Assembly: GCF_946885885.1 (NCBI RefSeq)
Contig: NZ_CAMPHN010000117.1
Location: forward strand, 1 to 13,526
Direction: 5' to 3'
Length of the DNA: 13,526 nt
Source of the DNA: an uncultured Pseudomonas sp.
GTDB taxonomy: Bacteria; Pseudomonadota; Gammaproteobacteria; Pseudomonadales; Pseudomonadaceae
The notes beneath the pieces are model-generated. The model made no database searches and was not told where the DNA came from. It saw nothing but the letters and a program-made list of their open reading frames with translations. Positions 1 through 9,104 of this stretch are shown here, piece by piece. Position 1 is the stretch's first letter, and every line of letters starts with the position of its first letter. Both the position numbers and the translations under genes were made by a program.

Positions 1-2
1 AT

Positions 3-314
3 CCGGATGCCGAGGAAGAGGATCTGGGCGACGGCAAAATCGTCTTTATCGGCCCCTTCGAAGCGCCCGCCGAATGGGACGAGTTGGAACGCGAGGAATT
101 TTTCGCCGACAGCGACCCCGAGCTGTTCTTTACGGCACGAATCGCCTGTGAGGCCAAGCCGGGGTCGGCGCAGTACTTCGTGGTGGAGCCCGGCGACTAT
201 GTGGCGAGCATGCCGGGGTTGGGCGAGGTGGTGATGTATTTCGTCTGCGACTTCCACGAGGATGCCGAGGGCGGTCGCTATATCCTGATCCGCGACGACG
301 AGCCGCTGGACTGA
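3..314 (+). CDS. Acidic hypothetical protein, 3' end only
   Basis: The reading frame is open from the first complete codon and stops at TGA 312-314, giving the last 103 residues; the start lies outside the window. The product is strongly acidic (an early run of Glu and Asp, ending in RDDEPLD), has no hydrophobic segment long enough to cross a membrane, and includes two Cys far apart, so it is probably cytosolic. A well-ordered beta-rich pattern (KIVFIGPFEAP, QYFVVEPGDYVASM, VVMYFVCDF, RYILIRDDE) suggests a small folded domain. I do not recognise the family. An internal TTG at 84 could be called as a start, but coding character continues upstream of it. The gene ends 91 bases before betI on the same strand, and the betI operator and promoter lie in that gap, so it is probably not part of the bet operon. 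Confidence 0.7.
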   Translation, partial: PDAEEEDLGDGKIVFIGPFEAPAEWDELEREEFFADSDPELFFTARIACEAKPGSAQYFVVEPGDYVASMPGLGEVVMYFVCDFHEDAEGGRYILIRDDEPLD

Positions 315-345
315 GCGGTAAACGCCAACCAGCCAATCTTTATTG

Positions 346-359
346 ATTGATCGAGCAAT
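346..359 (+). promoter_or_regulatory. BetI operator upstream of betI
   Basis: The 14-base word ATTGATCGAGCAAT is an imperfect palindrome: ATTG pairs with CAAT around a central TCGA. It resembles BetI sites known in enterobacteria and pseudomonads. It sits 46 bases before the betI ATG and overlaps a candidate -35 element, as expected for autorepression relieved by choline. A nearly identical site precedes betB. Confidence 0.7.
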
Positions 360-376
360 AAAAATCCCCCTATGCT
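347..376 (+). promoter_or_regulatory. Candidate sigma-70 promoter of betI
   Basis: A -35-like TTGATC (347-352) and a -10-like TATGCT (371-376) are separated by 18 bases. The -35 lies inside the BetI palindrome, so bound BetI would block polymerase. Spacing and match are moderate, so the exact start of transcription is a guess. Confidence 0.4.
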
Positions 377-405
377 ACCGGCCCCCTGTACTGCCGGAGA
401 CACTG

Positions 406-996
406 ATGCCCAAGGTTGGAATGCAACCGATTCGCCGCTCGCAATTGATCGCGGCGACTCTCGCGGCGGTCGATCAAGTCGGCATGGGCGATGCCAGCAT
501 CGCCTATATCGCCCGGCTGGCCGGTGTCTCCAACGGCATCATCAGCCATTATTTCAAGGACAAGAACGGCCTGCTCGAAGCCACCATGCGCCACTTGATG
601 CAGGCCCTGGCCAATGCCGTGCGCGCGCGCCGCGCCGCGTTGGGCGACGACAGCCCGCGCACTCACCTGCTCGCGATCATCGATGGCAACTTCGACGACA
701 GCCAAGTGAACGGCCCGGCGATGAAAACCTGGCTGGCCTTCTGGGCCTGCAGCATGCATCAGCCTTCGCTGCGGCGCTTGCAACGGATCAACGATCTACG
801 GCTGTATTCCAACCTCTGCGGGCAGTTCCATCGCGTGTTGCCGCAGGAGCAGGCGCGCACCGCGGCGCGTGGACTGGCGGCGTTGATCGATGGTCTGTGG
901 TTGCGCGGCGCGCTGTCCGGCGAAGCCTTCGATACCCAGCAGGCCATGCAGATCGCCTACGACTATCTGGATGTGCAATTGGCCAAGGCGAACTGA
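406..996 (+). CDS. betI: BetI, choline-responsive TetR-family repressor
   Basis: This 196-residue TetR-family repressor controls the choline-to-betaine genes; in known systems choline releases it from DNA. The protein opens [11 protein letters not shown], the family's usual start. A helix-turn-helix spans about residues 29-51 ([20 protein letters not shown]), followed by the BetI ligand-binding domain, with the family stretches [13 protein letters not shown] (101-113) and [18 protein letters not shown] (155-172). The ATG at 406 is chosen because GGAGA (396-400) lies 5 bases before it and the protein then has normal BetI length. The frame stays open back to 343, but that extension would run through the operator and promoter and is not protein-like. 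betB follows after 238 bases, with its own operator between them. Confidence 0.96.
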   Translation: MPKVGMQPIRRSQLIAATLAAVDQVGMGDASIAYIARLAGVSNGIISHYFKDKNGLLEATMRHLMQALANAVRARRAALGDDSPRTHLLAIIDGNFDDSQVNGPAMKTWLAFWACSMHQPSLRRLQRINDLRLYSNLCGQFHRVLPQEQARTAARGLAALIDGLWLRGALSGEAFDTQQAMQIAYDYLDVQLAKAN

Positions 997-1124
997 ACGG
1001 CGCGAGCCCGCAGCGCCCGGCATAGACCGACGGCCCTCGGTAAGCCGCTGGCATTTCCTCTGTTCATCCGGGCGTTCGAATGCCGTCCATGTCGCGTTTG
1101 GCTTTGGCCCTGTCGTTTTTGTTG

Positions 1125-1138
1125 ATTGATCGTTCAAT
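1125..1138 (+). promoter_or_regulatory. Second BetI operator, upstream of betB
   Basis: ATTGATCGTTCAAT has perfect 5-base arms (ATTGA / TCAAT) around TCGT. The flanks match the betI operator too: TTGATTGATCG, two differing bases, then CAATAAAAA. It lies 96 bases before the betB ATG, in the 238-base betI-betB gap. A TTGATC (1126-1131) inside it could act as a -35, but the only matching -10 (TAGCCT, 1149-1154) is weak. It implies separate BetI control of betBA. Confidence 0.7.
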
Positions 1139-1234
1139 AAAAACATTCTAGCCTGCTGGTCATTCCCGCCTTCACCTCCACGGCATCGGCCAGCGCCATC
1201 GCGATTGCCGAGCACCGAACCAGAGGACCACGCA

Positions 1235-2707
1235 ATGCCTCGTTTCGCCGAACAAAAACTCTATATCGACGGCCGCTATGTCGACGCCACCAGCGGCGCC
1301 ACCTTCGACTCGATCAACCCGGCCACCGGCGAAGTGCTCGCCCAGGTGCAGCGCGCCAGCCAGGCCGATGTCGAACGTGCGGTGGCCAGCGCCACTGCCG
1401 GGCAGAAGGTCTGGGCGGCGATGACCGCGATGCAGCGTTCGCGCATTCTGCGCAAGGCGGTGGACATCCTGCGTGAGCGCAACGATGAGCTGGCCGAGCT
1501 GGAAACCCTCGACACCGGCAAGCCGCTGTCGGAGACCCGCTACGTCGATATCGTCACCGGCGCCGACGTGCTGGAGTACTACGCCGGCCTGATCCCGGCC
1601 ATCGAAGGCGAGCAGATTCCGCTGCGCGAATCCTCCTTCGTCTACACCCGCCGCGAGCCGCTCGGCGTGGTAGCCGGCATCGGCGCCTGGAACTACCCGA
1701 TCCAGATCGCCCTGTGGAAATCCGCCCCGGCCCTGGCCGCCGGCAATGCGATGATCTTCAAGCCGAGCGAAGTCACCTCGCTGACCACCTTGAAACTCGC
1801 CGAAATCTACACCGAAGCCGGCCTGCCGGATGGTGTGTTCAACGTACTCACCGGCAGTGGCCGCGAAGTCGGGCAATGGCTGACCGAGCACCCCGGCATC
1901 GAGAAGATTTCCTTCACCGGCGGCACCGTCACTGGCAAGAAAGTCATGGCCAGCGCCTCCAGCTCGTCGCTCAAGGAAGTGACCATGGAGTTGGGCGGCA
2001 AATCGCCGCTGATCGTCTTCGAAGACGCCGACCTCGACCGCGCCGCCGACATCGCGGTGATGGCCAACTTCTACAGTTCCGGCCAGGTCTGCACCAACGG
2101 CACCCGGGTGTTCGTGCCGCGCATGTTGCAGGCGCGCTTCGAGAGCAAGGTACTGGAGCGGGTCAAGCGCATCCGTCTCGGCGATCCATTGCTCGAAACC
2201 ACCAACTTCGGCCCACTGGTCAGCAGCGCCCATATGGACAGCGTGCTCGGCTATATCGACAAAGGCCGCAGCGAAGGCGCGCGGCTGCTGGTCGGCGGCC
2301 AGCGCGTCGTCGAGGGCGACTATGCCAAGGGTGCCTATGTGGCGCCGACCGTGTTCACCGATTGCACCGACAAGATGACCATCGTCCGCGAGGAAATCTT
2401 CGGCCCGGTGATGAGCATCCTGATTTACGACAGCGAAGAGGAAGTGATCCGCCGCGCCAACGATACCGACTACGGCCTGGCCGCCGGCCTGGTGACCCGC
2501 GACCTGGCCCGCGCACACAGGGTGATCCATCAGCTGGAAGCCGGTATCTGCTGGATCAACACCTGGGGCGAGTCGCCGGCGGAAATGCCGGTCGGCGGTT
2601 ACAAGCAGTCCGGCGTTGGTCGCGAGAACGGCCTGACCACCCTGGAACACTACACCCGGATCAAATCCGTGCAGGTGGAACTCGGCGGCTACACCTCGGT
2701 GTTTTGA
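1235..2707 (+). CDS. betB: BetB, betaine aldehyde dehydrogenase
   Basis: BetB oxidises betaine aldehyde to glycine betaine with NAD(P)+, the second step of choline oxidation, in the cytosol. The 490-residue protein is a full aldehyde dehydrogenase: the Rossmann region carries GAWNYP (150-155, with Asn153) and Lys162, the general base is Glu252 in MELGGKSP, and the nucleophile is Cys286 in [18 protein letters not shown] and the C-terminal [18 protein letters not shown] follow. Residue numbers agree with P. aeruginosa BetB as I remember it. The ATG at 1235 is chosen over an in-frame GTG- or ATG-like position at 1205 because AGAGGA (1222-1227) precedes it at good distance and family members start at this point. 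betA follows after 101 bases that hold a long stem-loop. Confidence 0.97.
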   Translation: MPRFAEQKLYIDGRYVDATSGATFDSINPATGEVLAQVQRASQADVERAVASATAGQKVWAAMTAMQRSRILRKAVDILRERNDELAELETLDTGKPLSETRYVDIVTGADVLEYYAGLIPAIEGEQIPLRESSFVYTRREPLGVVAGIGAWNYPIQIALWKSAPALAAGNAMIFKPSEVTSLTTLKLAEIYTEAGLPDGVFNVLTGSGREVGQWLTEHPGIEKISFTGGTVTGKKVMASASSSSLKEVTMELGGKSPLIVFEDADLDRAADIAVMANFYSSGQVCTNGTRVFVPRMLQARFESKVLERVKRIRLGDPLLETTNFGPLVSSAHMDSVLGYIDKGRSEGARLLVGGQRVVEGDYAKGAYVAPTVFTDCTDKMTIVREEIFGPVMSILIYDSEEEVIRRANDTDYGLAAGLVTRDLARAHRVIHQLEAGICWINTWGESPAEMPVGGYKQSGVGRENGLTTLEHYTRIKSVQVELGGYTSVF

Positions 2708-2717
2708 AAACAGCCAC

Positions 2718-2786
2718 AAGCTGCAAGCTTCAAGCGGCAAGTCAGAGCAGTTCGCGCTTTTACTTGTGGCTTGAAGCTTGAAGCTT
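2718..2786. repeat. Long inverted repeat (stem-loop) between betB and betA
   Basis: A left arm at 2718-2742 and a right arm at 2762-2786 pair over 25 bases with three mismatches around a 19-base loop. The arms are built from repeated AAGCTTCAAGC units. Repeats of this wording are common between Pseudomonas genes, so it is probably a dispersed palindromic repeat. Within the bet transcript it would fold just before the betA ribosome binding site and could change betB/betA message stability. Confidence 0.75.
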
Positions 2787-2808
2787 TCATCCGAAGGATG
2801 CTGCTTCT

Positions 2809-4485
2809 ATGGAATTCGACTACATCATCATCGGCGCCGGTTCGGCCGGTAACGTGCTGGCCACGCGCCTGAGCGAGGATGCCGACGTCAGCGTGCTGCT
2901 GCTGGAAGCCGGCGGCCCCGACTATCGCCTGGATTTCCGCACCCAGATGCCCGCGGCCCTGGCCTTTCCGCTGCAAGGCCGCCGCTACAACTGGGCCTAC
3001 CTGACCGAACCCGAACCGCACATGAACAACCGCCGCATGGAATGCGGACGCGGCAAGGGTCTGGGCGGCTCATCGCTGATCAACGGCATGTGCTATATCC
3101 GCGGCAACGCCATGGATTACGACGGCTGGGCTCAGGAAAAAGGCCTGGAAGACTGGAGTTATCTGGATTGCCTGCCGTATTTCCGTAAGGCCGAGAGCCG
3201 CGATATCGGCGCCAACGCCTACCACGGCGGCGACGGCCCCGTGTCGGTAACTACCCCAAAAAGCGGCAATAACCCGCTGTTCCACGCCATGGTCGAAGCC
3301 GGCGTGCAGGCCGGTTACCCGCGCACCGACGATTTGAACGGTTACCAGCAGGAAGGCTTCGGCCCCATGGACCGCACCGTCACCGCGCAAGGGCGACGTT
3401 CCAGCACCGCGCGCGGCTATCTCGATCAAGCCAAGGCGCGGCCGAACCTGAGCATCGTCACCCACGCCCTCACCGACCGCATCCTGTTCGACGGCAAGCG
3501 TGCCGTCGGCGTCGACTACCTGCACGGCGACAGCAACACCCCCACCACCGTGCGGGCTCGCCGCGAAGTCTTGCTGTGCTCCGGGGCCATCGCTTCGCCG
3601 CAAATTCTGCAACGCTCCGGGGTCGGCCCGGCGGCGCTGTTGCGCGATCTGGATATCCCCGTGGTGCACGACCTGCCCGGCGTCGGCCAGAACCTGCAAG
3701 ACCACCTCGAGGTGTATATCCAATACGCCTGCAAGCAGCCTGTGTCGCTGTACCCGGCGCTGAAATGGTGGAACCAGCCGCAGATCGGCGCCAACTGGTT
3801 GTTTCTCGGCAAGGGCATCGGCGCCAGCAACCAGTTCGAGGCCGGCGGTTTTATCCGTTCCAGTGCCGAGTTCGAATGGCCGAACATCCAGTACCACTTC
3901 CTGCCGGTGGCGATCAATTACAACGGCAGCAATGCGGTCAACGAGCACGGTTTCCAGGCCCACGTCGGCTCCATGCGTTCGCCCAGCCGCGGGCGCGTGC
4001 AGGTCACCTCGAAAGACCCGCGCCAGCACCCAAGTATCCTGTTCAACTACATGGCCCATGAGCAGGACTGGCGCGAGTTCCGCGACGGCATCCGGATCAC
4101 CCGCGAAATCATGGCGCAATCGGCGCTAGAGCCGTTCCGCGGCCGCGAGATCAGTCCCGGCGCCGAGCTGCAGAGCGATGCCGAACTGGACGCCTTTATC
4201 CGCGAACACGGCGAGACGGCTTACCACCCCTCCTGCTCCTGCAAGATGGGCTTCGATGAGATGGCGGTGGTCGACGGCCAGGGCCGCGTGCATGGCATGC
4301 AGGGCTTGCGCGTGGTCGACGCCTCGATCATGCCGCTGATCGTCACCGGCAACCTCAACGCGCCGACCATCATGATGGCGGAAAAGATCGCCGATAAGAT
4401 CCGCGGCCGCACACCGCTACCGCGCAGCACCGCGCCCTACTACAAGGCCAATGGCGCGCCGGTACGCGGCACGCCGCAGCGCTGA
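2809..4485 (+). CDS. betA: BetA, choline dehydrogenase (GMC flavoprotein)
   Basis: BetA oxidises choline to betaine aldehyde and passes electrons to the respiratory chain; it is a membrane-associated FAD enzyme. The 558-residue protein is a GMC oxidoreductase. The FAD-binding GAGSAG is at 9-14 and the acidic E33AGG ends the second strand. GMC signature 1 covers about 80-108 ([15 protein letters not shown] onward) and signature 2 is at 259-273 ([15 protein letters not shown]). The catalytic pair is His473 ([11 protein letters not shown]) and Asn517 (TGNLNAPT). Length matches family members. AAGGA (2794-2798) lies 10 bases before the ATG. It is the last gene of the bet group. The C-terminal tail after residue 535 is Pro/Arg-rich, as in other Pseudomonas BetA proteins. 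Confidence 0.97.
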   Translation: MEFDYIIIGAGSAGNVLATRLSEDADVSVLLLEAGGPDYRLDFRTQMPAALAFPLQGRRYNWAYLTEPEPHMNNRRMECGRGKGLGGSSLINGMCYIRGNAMDYDGWAQEKGLEDWSYLDCLPYFRKAESRDIGANAYHGGDGPVSVTTPKSGNNPLFHAMVEAGVQAGYPRTDDLNGYQQEGFGPMDRTVTAQGRRSSTARGYLDQAKARPNLSIVTHALTDRILFDGKRAVGVDYLHGDSNTPTTVRARREVLLCSGAIASPQILQRSGVGPAALLRDLDIPVVHDLPGVGQNLQDHLEVYIQYACKQPVSLYPALKWWNQPQIGANWLFLGKGIGASNQFEAGGFIRSSAEFEWPNIQYHFLPVAINYNGSNAVNEHGFQAHVGSMRSPSRGRVQVTSKDPRQHPSILFNYMAHEQDWREFRDGIRITREIMAQSALEPFRGREISPGAELQSDAELDAFIREHGETAYHPSCSCKMGFDEMAVVDGQGRVHGMQGLRVVDASIMPLIVTGNLNAPTIMMAEKIADKIRGRTPLPRSTAPYYKANGAPVRGTPQR

Positions 4486-4511
4486 GATCGTCCATAGGCG
4501 CGGCATGATCA

Positions 4512-4540
4512 CAGACACTCGCCGCGCTAGCTCCTAGACT
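4512..4540 (+). promoter_or_regulatory. Candidate sigma-70 promoter for the zinc-ribbon membrane protein
   Basis: CAGACA (4512-4517) and TAGACT (4535-4540) are each four of six matches to the -35 and -10 consensus, 17 bases apart. The gene starts 38 bases downstream. Transcription would begin near 4547, inside the palindrome listed next. The match is good in spacing but not perfect in sequence. Confidence 0.45.
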
Positions 4541-4541
4541 G

Positions 4542-4560
4542 ATGGCCAGCCACTGGCCAT
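4542..4560. promoter_or_regulatory. Perfect palindrome at the predicted transcription start
   Basis: ATGGCCAG and CTGGCCAT are exact inverse complements around CCA. The element lies between the candidate -10 and the ribosome binding site AAGGAG (4566-4571) of the next gene. It could be an operator for an unknown regulator or an RNA hairpin at the 5' end of the message; the sequence cannot separate these. Confidence 0.45.
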
Positions 4561-4578
4561 TGCAGAAGGAGCCACGCG

Positions 4579-5313
4579 TTGCAGTGCCCCAAATGCCAAC
4601 AACCCTGTGACGAGCAGCGACTCGACTGCCCGCACTGCGGCATCGTATTCAGCAAGTACGCGCAATATATCGAGCGCCAGGCGGCGCTGGCCGACACCCT
4701 GGTCGAAACGCAGGCGGTGCCCTCATTGGCCGCCAGGCTGCGCCAGCGCCTGCTGACACCGCCCGAGAGCGGCGCCTTCTGGTACGGCCGCGCGCTGCTC
4801 TGGGCGCTGTTCGTGCTCTGGGGCCTCAGTTTCATCCTGCGCGACATCGCCAGCCTCGGCGATTCCCCGGGCTTTCTGCATAACGTCAATCTGCCGTTTC
4901 ACGAAGCAGGGCACGTGATCTTCGGCCTCTTCGGCCAGTTCATCGGCTCCCTCGGCGGCACCCTCGGCCAATTGCTGATGCCGGCGATCGCCATGCTCGC
5001 CCTGCTGCGCCAGCGCGACACCTTCGGCGCCAGCCTGTGCTTCTGGTGGTTCGGCCAGAACTTTCTCGATATCGCCCCCTATATGGCCGACGCCCGCGCC
5101 GGGCAACTGCCGCTGATCGGCGGCAACTCCGGCCACTCCGCGCCCTATGGCTTCCATGATTGGCAATACCTGCTGAACGAAACCGGCCTGCTGGCCTATG
5201 ACCAGGGCTTGGCGCTGCTTTGTCTCAACCTCGGCCGCGTCCTGATGCTGCTGAGCCTGGCCTGGGGCGGCTACCTGCTATGGAAAAGCCGACCCCTGGG
5301 CCTTGGCGGTTGA
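4579..5313 (+). CDS. Zinc-ribbon membrane protein with HEAGH metallopeptidase-like motif
   Basis: The function is not known to me. The 244-residue protein has three visible parts. Residues 3-20 carry CPKC and CPHCG, a small zinc ribbon. A charged linker follows (about 28-65). Several hydrophobic segments then span roughly 72-90, 113-145 and 208-236. HEAGH at 108-112, at the start of a hydrophobic helix, is the HExxH zinc motif of membrane metallopeptidases; NFLD (161-164) could supply a third ligand, as the later Asp motif does in M50 (site-2) proteases. I infer an M50-like membrane peptidase, but the classical NxxPxxxLDG form is not clear, so an inactive or different zinc protein is possible. 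The start is TTG at 4579: AAGGAG (4566-4571) sits 7 bases before it and the zinc ribbon begins two codons later, so a later ATG would destroy it. It stands alone, after betA. Confidence 0.82.
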   Translation: MQCPKCQQPCDEQRLDCPHCGIVFSKYAQYIERQAALADTLVETQAVPSLAARLRQRLLTPPESGAFWYGRALLWALFVLWGLSFILRDIASLGDSPGFLHNVNLPFHEAGHVIFGLFGQFIGSLGGTLGQLLMPAIAMLALLRQRDTFGASLCFWWFGQNFLDIAPYMADARAGQLPLIGGNSGHSAPYGFHDWQYLLNETGLLAYDQGLALLCLNLGRVLMLLSLAWGGYLLWKSRPLGLGG

Positions 5314-5325
5314 TCTTGTAGATCC

Positions 5326-5402
5326 GTAGGGCGGACATGCCGAAGGCTTGTCCGCCATCGGGATCGCCAGCGGTGGACAAGGCTTCGCCATGTCCACCCT
5401 AC
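5326..5402. repeat. REP doublet (two inverted hairpins)
   Basis: Two 31-base units, 5326-5356 and 5372-5402, are near-exact inverse complements, separated by 15 bases. Each can also fold alone through 8-base stems (GGCGGACA/TGTCCGCC and GGTGGACA/TGTCCACC). The units begin and end GTAGGG...CCCTAC. This is the layout of a REPIN-type dispersed element, common between Pseudomonas genes. It fills the gap before dbpA and may also end transcription from the gene upstream. Confidence 0.8.
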
Positions 5403-5466
5403 ATAGGCTCGGAGGACGGGCACCCCCGACGTCCGGTCGCGTCGACGCCTATGCTGGCTACACGCC

Positions 5467-5475
5467 TGCTACACT
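5467..5475 (+). promoter_or_regulatory. Candidate extended -10 promoter of dbpA
   Basis: TGCTACACT contains TG one base before TACACT, an extended -10 form, and is followed by a GC-rich stretch. No good -35 is visible at the usual distance. It lies 30 bases before the GTG start of dbpA. Confidence 0.4.
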
Positions 5476-5505
5476 GCGCGCCATTTCGCTTATCAGGCCT
5501 GTACC

Positions 5506-6885
<1,380 letters not shown>

Positions 6886-6964
6886 TTGTAGTTGCGATAG
6901 CAGGTCGTTGATGACAATGAACAGGCTGGCAGCCAGGAGGCGGCCCGAGGCAGAGGAACCTCCC

Positions 6965-8199
6965 GTGCGCAATATTCTGGTTATCGAAGACAGCCCCATG
7001 GTGCTGAAGATTCTCGAACACCTGTTCCGCCAGGAAACCGGCCTGCAGCCGGTATTCTGCGCCTCCCTGGCGGAAGCGGAGGTGATGCTGGAAACCTCCG
7101 CCGAATTGTTCTTCGCCGCCATCGTCGATCTGCACCTGCCCGATGCGCCGAACGGCGAAAGCGTCGATCTGGTGATGCGCTACAAGCTGCCGTGTATCGT
7201 CCTCAGCGGCTCCTACAACGAGCAGCGCCGCGACGAGTTACTGCTCAAAGGTGTGGTCGACTATGTGCTGAAGGACAACCAGCATTCCTACGAATACGCG
7301 TTCCGCCTGATCCATCGCCTGGAAAGCAACAGCCAGGTGAAGATTCTGGTCGCCGAGGACTCGGAGGCCACACGCCACTACATTCGCCATATCCTCACTC
7401 CGCATCGCTACCAGATCATCGAGCCAGCGACGGCGACGAGGCCTTGCGCCTGCTCAAGGAGCAGCCGGACATCGACCTGTTCGTGGTCGACCACAGCATG
7501 CCCGGCATCAGCGGCTTCGAGCTGGTCAAGCTGCTGCGCCAGCAGATGAAGCGCAACGAGCTGATCATCATCGGCCTGTCCGCCGACGCCAAAGGCTCGC
7601 TCAGCGCCAAGTTCATCAAGCACGGCGCCGACGACTTCCTGCGCAAACCCTTCTGCCCGGAAGAACTCAACTGCCGGGTGATGTCGACCCTGGAACGCCG
7701 CGACCTGATGCGCGCGCTGAAACAGGCCGCGCAGTACGACGCGCTCACCGGCCTGCGTAATCGCCGTGCGTTCCACGAGCATGGCCAGCAGTTATTCGAA
7801 CAGGCGCAGCGCAGCGGCAGCAACCTCAGCGTGGCGATGCTCGACCTGGACTTCTTCAAGCGGATCAACGACGAGCACAGCCACGCCACCGGCGACGCCG
7901 CGCTGATCGCCTTCGCCAAAGCCTTTACCAGCCAATTCCCCCACGCCTTGATCGGCCGTTTGGGCGGCGAGGAGTTCGCCATGGTCAGCAGCCAGGACGG
8001 CGCGACCCTGGGCCAGGCGCTCGACCAACTGCGCGAACACTGCGCCGGCTTGAAATACGCCGTCGGCGCACCACCGCTGTCCTTCAGCGCCGGGGTCTAT
8101 CACGGCCCCCCGGAGGATTTGGAAAGCCTGCTGCACCAGGCCGACCTGCGCCTGTATCAGGCCAAGACCCAGGGCCGCGGCCGCACGCACTGGCAATAG
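6965..8199 (+). pseudogene. REC-REC-GGDEF response regulator (PleD-like diguanylate cyclase), frameshifted
   Basis: Two overlapping frames together encode a 411-residue two-receiver diguanylate cyclase, which would make cyclic di-GMP from GTP when phosphorylated. Receiver 1 (about 1-120) has E8/D9, phosphoacceptor D55 and K103. Receiver 2 (about 125-243) has E131/D132, D176 (VVDHSMPG) and K228. The GGDEF domain (about 257-411) has DALTGLRNRR (259-268), metal-binding D294, N302 and D311, and the active site GGEEF (334-338). The frame breaks after the GAG codon at 7421-7423: GAGCCAGC where GAGGCCAGC would restore E-A-S-D-G-D-E-A. One G is missing; without it translation ends at 7549 and the cyclase domain is lost. 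All else is intact, so this is a recent mutation or a sequencing error. The start is taken as GTG 6965, with AGAGGA (6952-6957) before it; TTG 6908, ATG 6911 and ATG 6917 are also in frame. It follows dbpA by 79 bases. Confidence 0.85.
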
Positions 8200-8207
8200 C
8201 GCTGTTT

Positions 8208-8241
8208 CAGTGCGGCACGACCGATCAAGATACCCGCACTG
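8208..8241 (+). terminator. Weak candidate terminator stem-loop after the response regulator
   Basis: CAGTGCGG (8208-8215) pairs exactly with CCGCACTG (8234-8241) over an 18-base loop, 8 bases after the stop codon. No T run follows, so intrinsic termination is uncertain; it may only protect the 3' end or have no role. Confidence 0.25.
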
Positions 8242-8353
8242 GGGCGAATATTACGAATCGGCTAAAGTAGCCGCCGGATGCTGCTTTGCCGCACGCGTTG
8301 ATTGATGCGTGAGCCGGCCAAGCCGCGGGAAAACAATTGAATGGATGCTCTCG

Positions 8354-9046
8354 ATGCAAGCAAAAAGCGCAACTGCGGAGAAATACTGGCTGGGCGGCAT
8401 ATTCTTTTGCTGGCTGGTTTTCGGCATCTGCTATTCGGTGTTCGTCCCCAACAGCGCCTTCGACAAACACAGCAAATCCCTGCACGCAGCGCGGCAACAA
8501 CATATCCCCATCCATAACATCGAAGTACGCCAACAGCAGGACGTTCTGACCTTCTGTGCCGGGGCCTTCGTCGAGCCGCAACGCTACCTCTACTATGAGT
8601 TTTCCGCGCACCCGCAGAAGTTGGTTTCTTCTCTTCAAGCTCTCGGCGACAAGCGCCTGATCTACAACAACAGATGGATTGAAATACCAGCCGAATACCG
8701 CGTGCGGCGCTGCGCAGCGGATACTGCTGCTCTCGCCGTTACCCGTCTGGACAGTTACGAGGAACTGGAGAAGATGGCGCCCGTGGATGCACCCCTGGCG
8801 TTCTGGACGCCAGCGCCGAGATCGGCAGAACAGGATGCAGCTGCCGCTGGGCAGAACGGCCTGACGATCAAACACTATAGACGTGCAGTGCACATCGGCT
8901 CGGTGGCCTATCAAAGCGATCTGGTCGTCGATGACTATCTGGACCTTGCTGGGTCGATGCTAAAAGACATCGCCTACTTTCCACTCTTCGTCATATCAAC
9001 GATCGGCATCGGAATATTTTTGGCGATAGGTGGAAGATTTCATTAG
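8354..9046 (+). CDS. Unknown protein with N- and C-terminal membrane anchors
   Basis: I do not recognise this 230-residue protein. A hydrophobic helix at about 12-31 (YWLGGIFFCWLVFGICYSVF) and another at about 206-226 (DIAYFPLFVISTIGIGIFLAIG) enclose a polar domain of about 175 residues. Positive charge before the first helix suggests N-in topology, placing that domain in the periplasm and both termini in the cytoplasm. The domain has two Cys (68 and 120) that could form a disulfide. The same two-anchor layout recurs in several small Pseudomonas membrane proteins of unknown role. The start is uncertain: ATG 8354 follows GGAT at a workable distance, while ATG 8345 and GTG 8309 are in frame but have poorer ribosome sites. 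Base composition is visibly more A/T-rich than in its neighbours, hinting at later acquisition. No neighbour suggests a function. Confidence 0.7.
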   Translation: MQAKSATAEKYWLGGIFFCWLVFGICYSVFVPNSAFDKHSKSLHAARQQHIPIHNIEVRQQQDVLTFCAGAFVEPQRYLYYEFSAHPQKLVSSLQALGDKRLIYNNRWIEIPAEYRVRRCAADTAALAVTRLDSYEELEKMAPVDAPLAFWTPAPRSAEQDAAAAGQNGLTIKHYRRAVHIGSVAYQSDLVVDDYLDLAGSMLKDIAYFPLFVISTIGIGIFLAIGGRFH

Positions 9047-9104
9047 CAGGCATCCATTCGGCAACAGGCTCACCTTCACCACGGCAATCAGCACCTGATC
9101 CGTG

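Noticed and set aside
343..405. A 21-codon N-terminal extension of betI
   Set aside because: It would translate the operator and promoter, and family members begin at MPKVGMQ, where a good ribosome site is present.
1172..2740. A 522-codon open frame on the minus strand opposite betB
   Set aside because: It mirrors the third-position GC bias of betB, has no family resemblance, and betB is unmistakable on the other strand.
3070..4119. A long minus-strand frame opposite betA
   Set aside because: It is a codon-bias shadow; its composition is rich in Ala, Gly, His and Val with no recognisable domain.
4486..4578. A terminator at the end of the bet genes
   Set aside because: The only strong hairpin (4542-4560) lacks a T run and sits directly before the next gene's ribosome site, so it is better read as a leader element.
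7421..7430. Programmed ribosomal frameshifting in the response regulator
   Set aside because: There is no slippery heptamer or nearby stimulatory structure, and a single missing G explains the break exactly.
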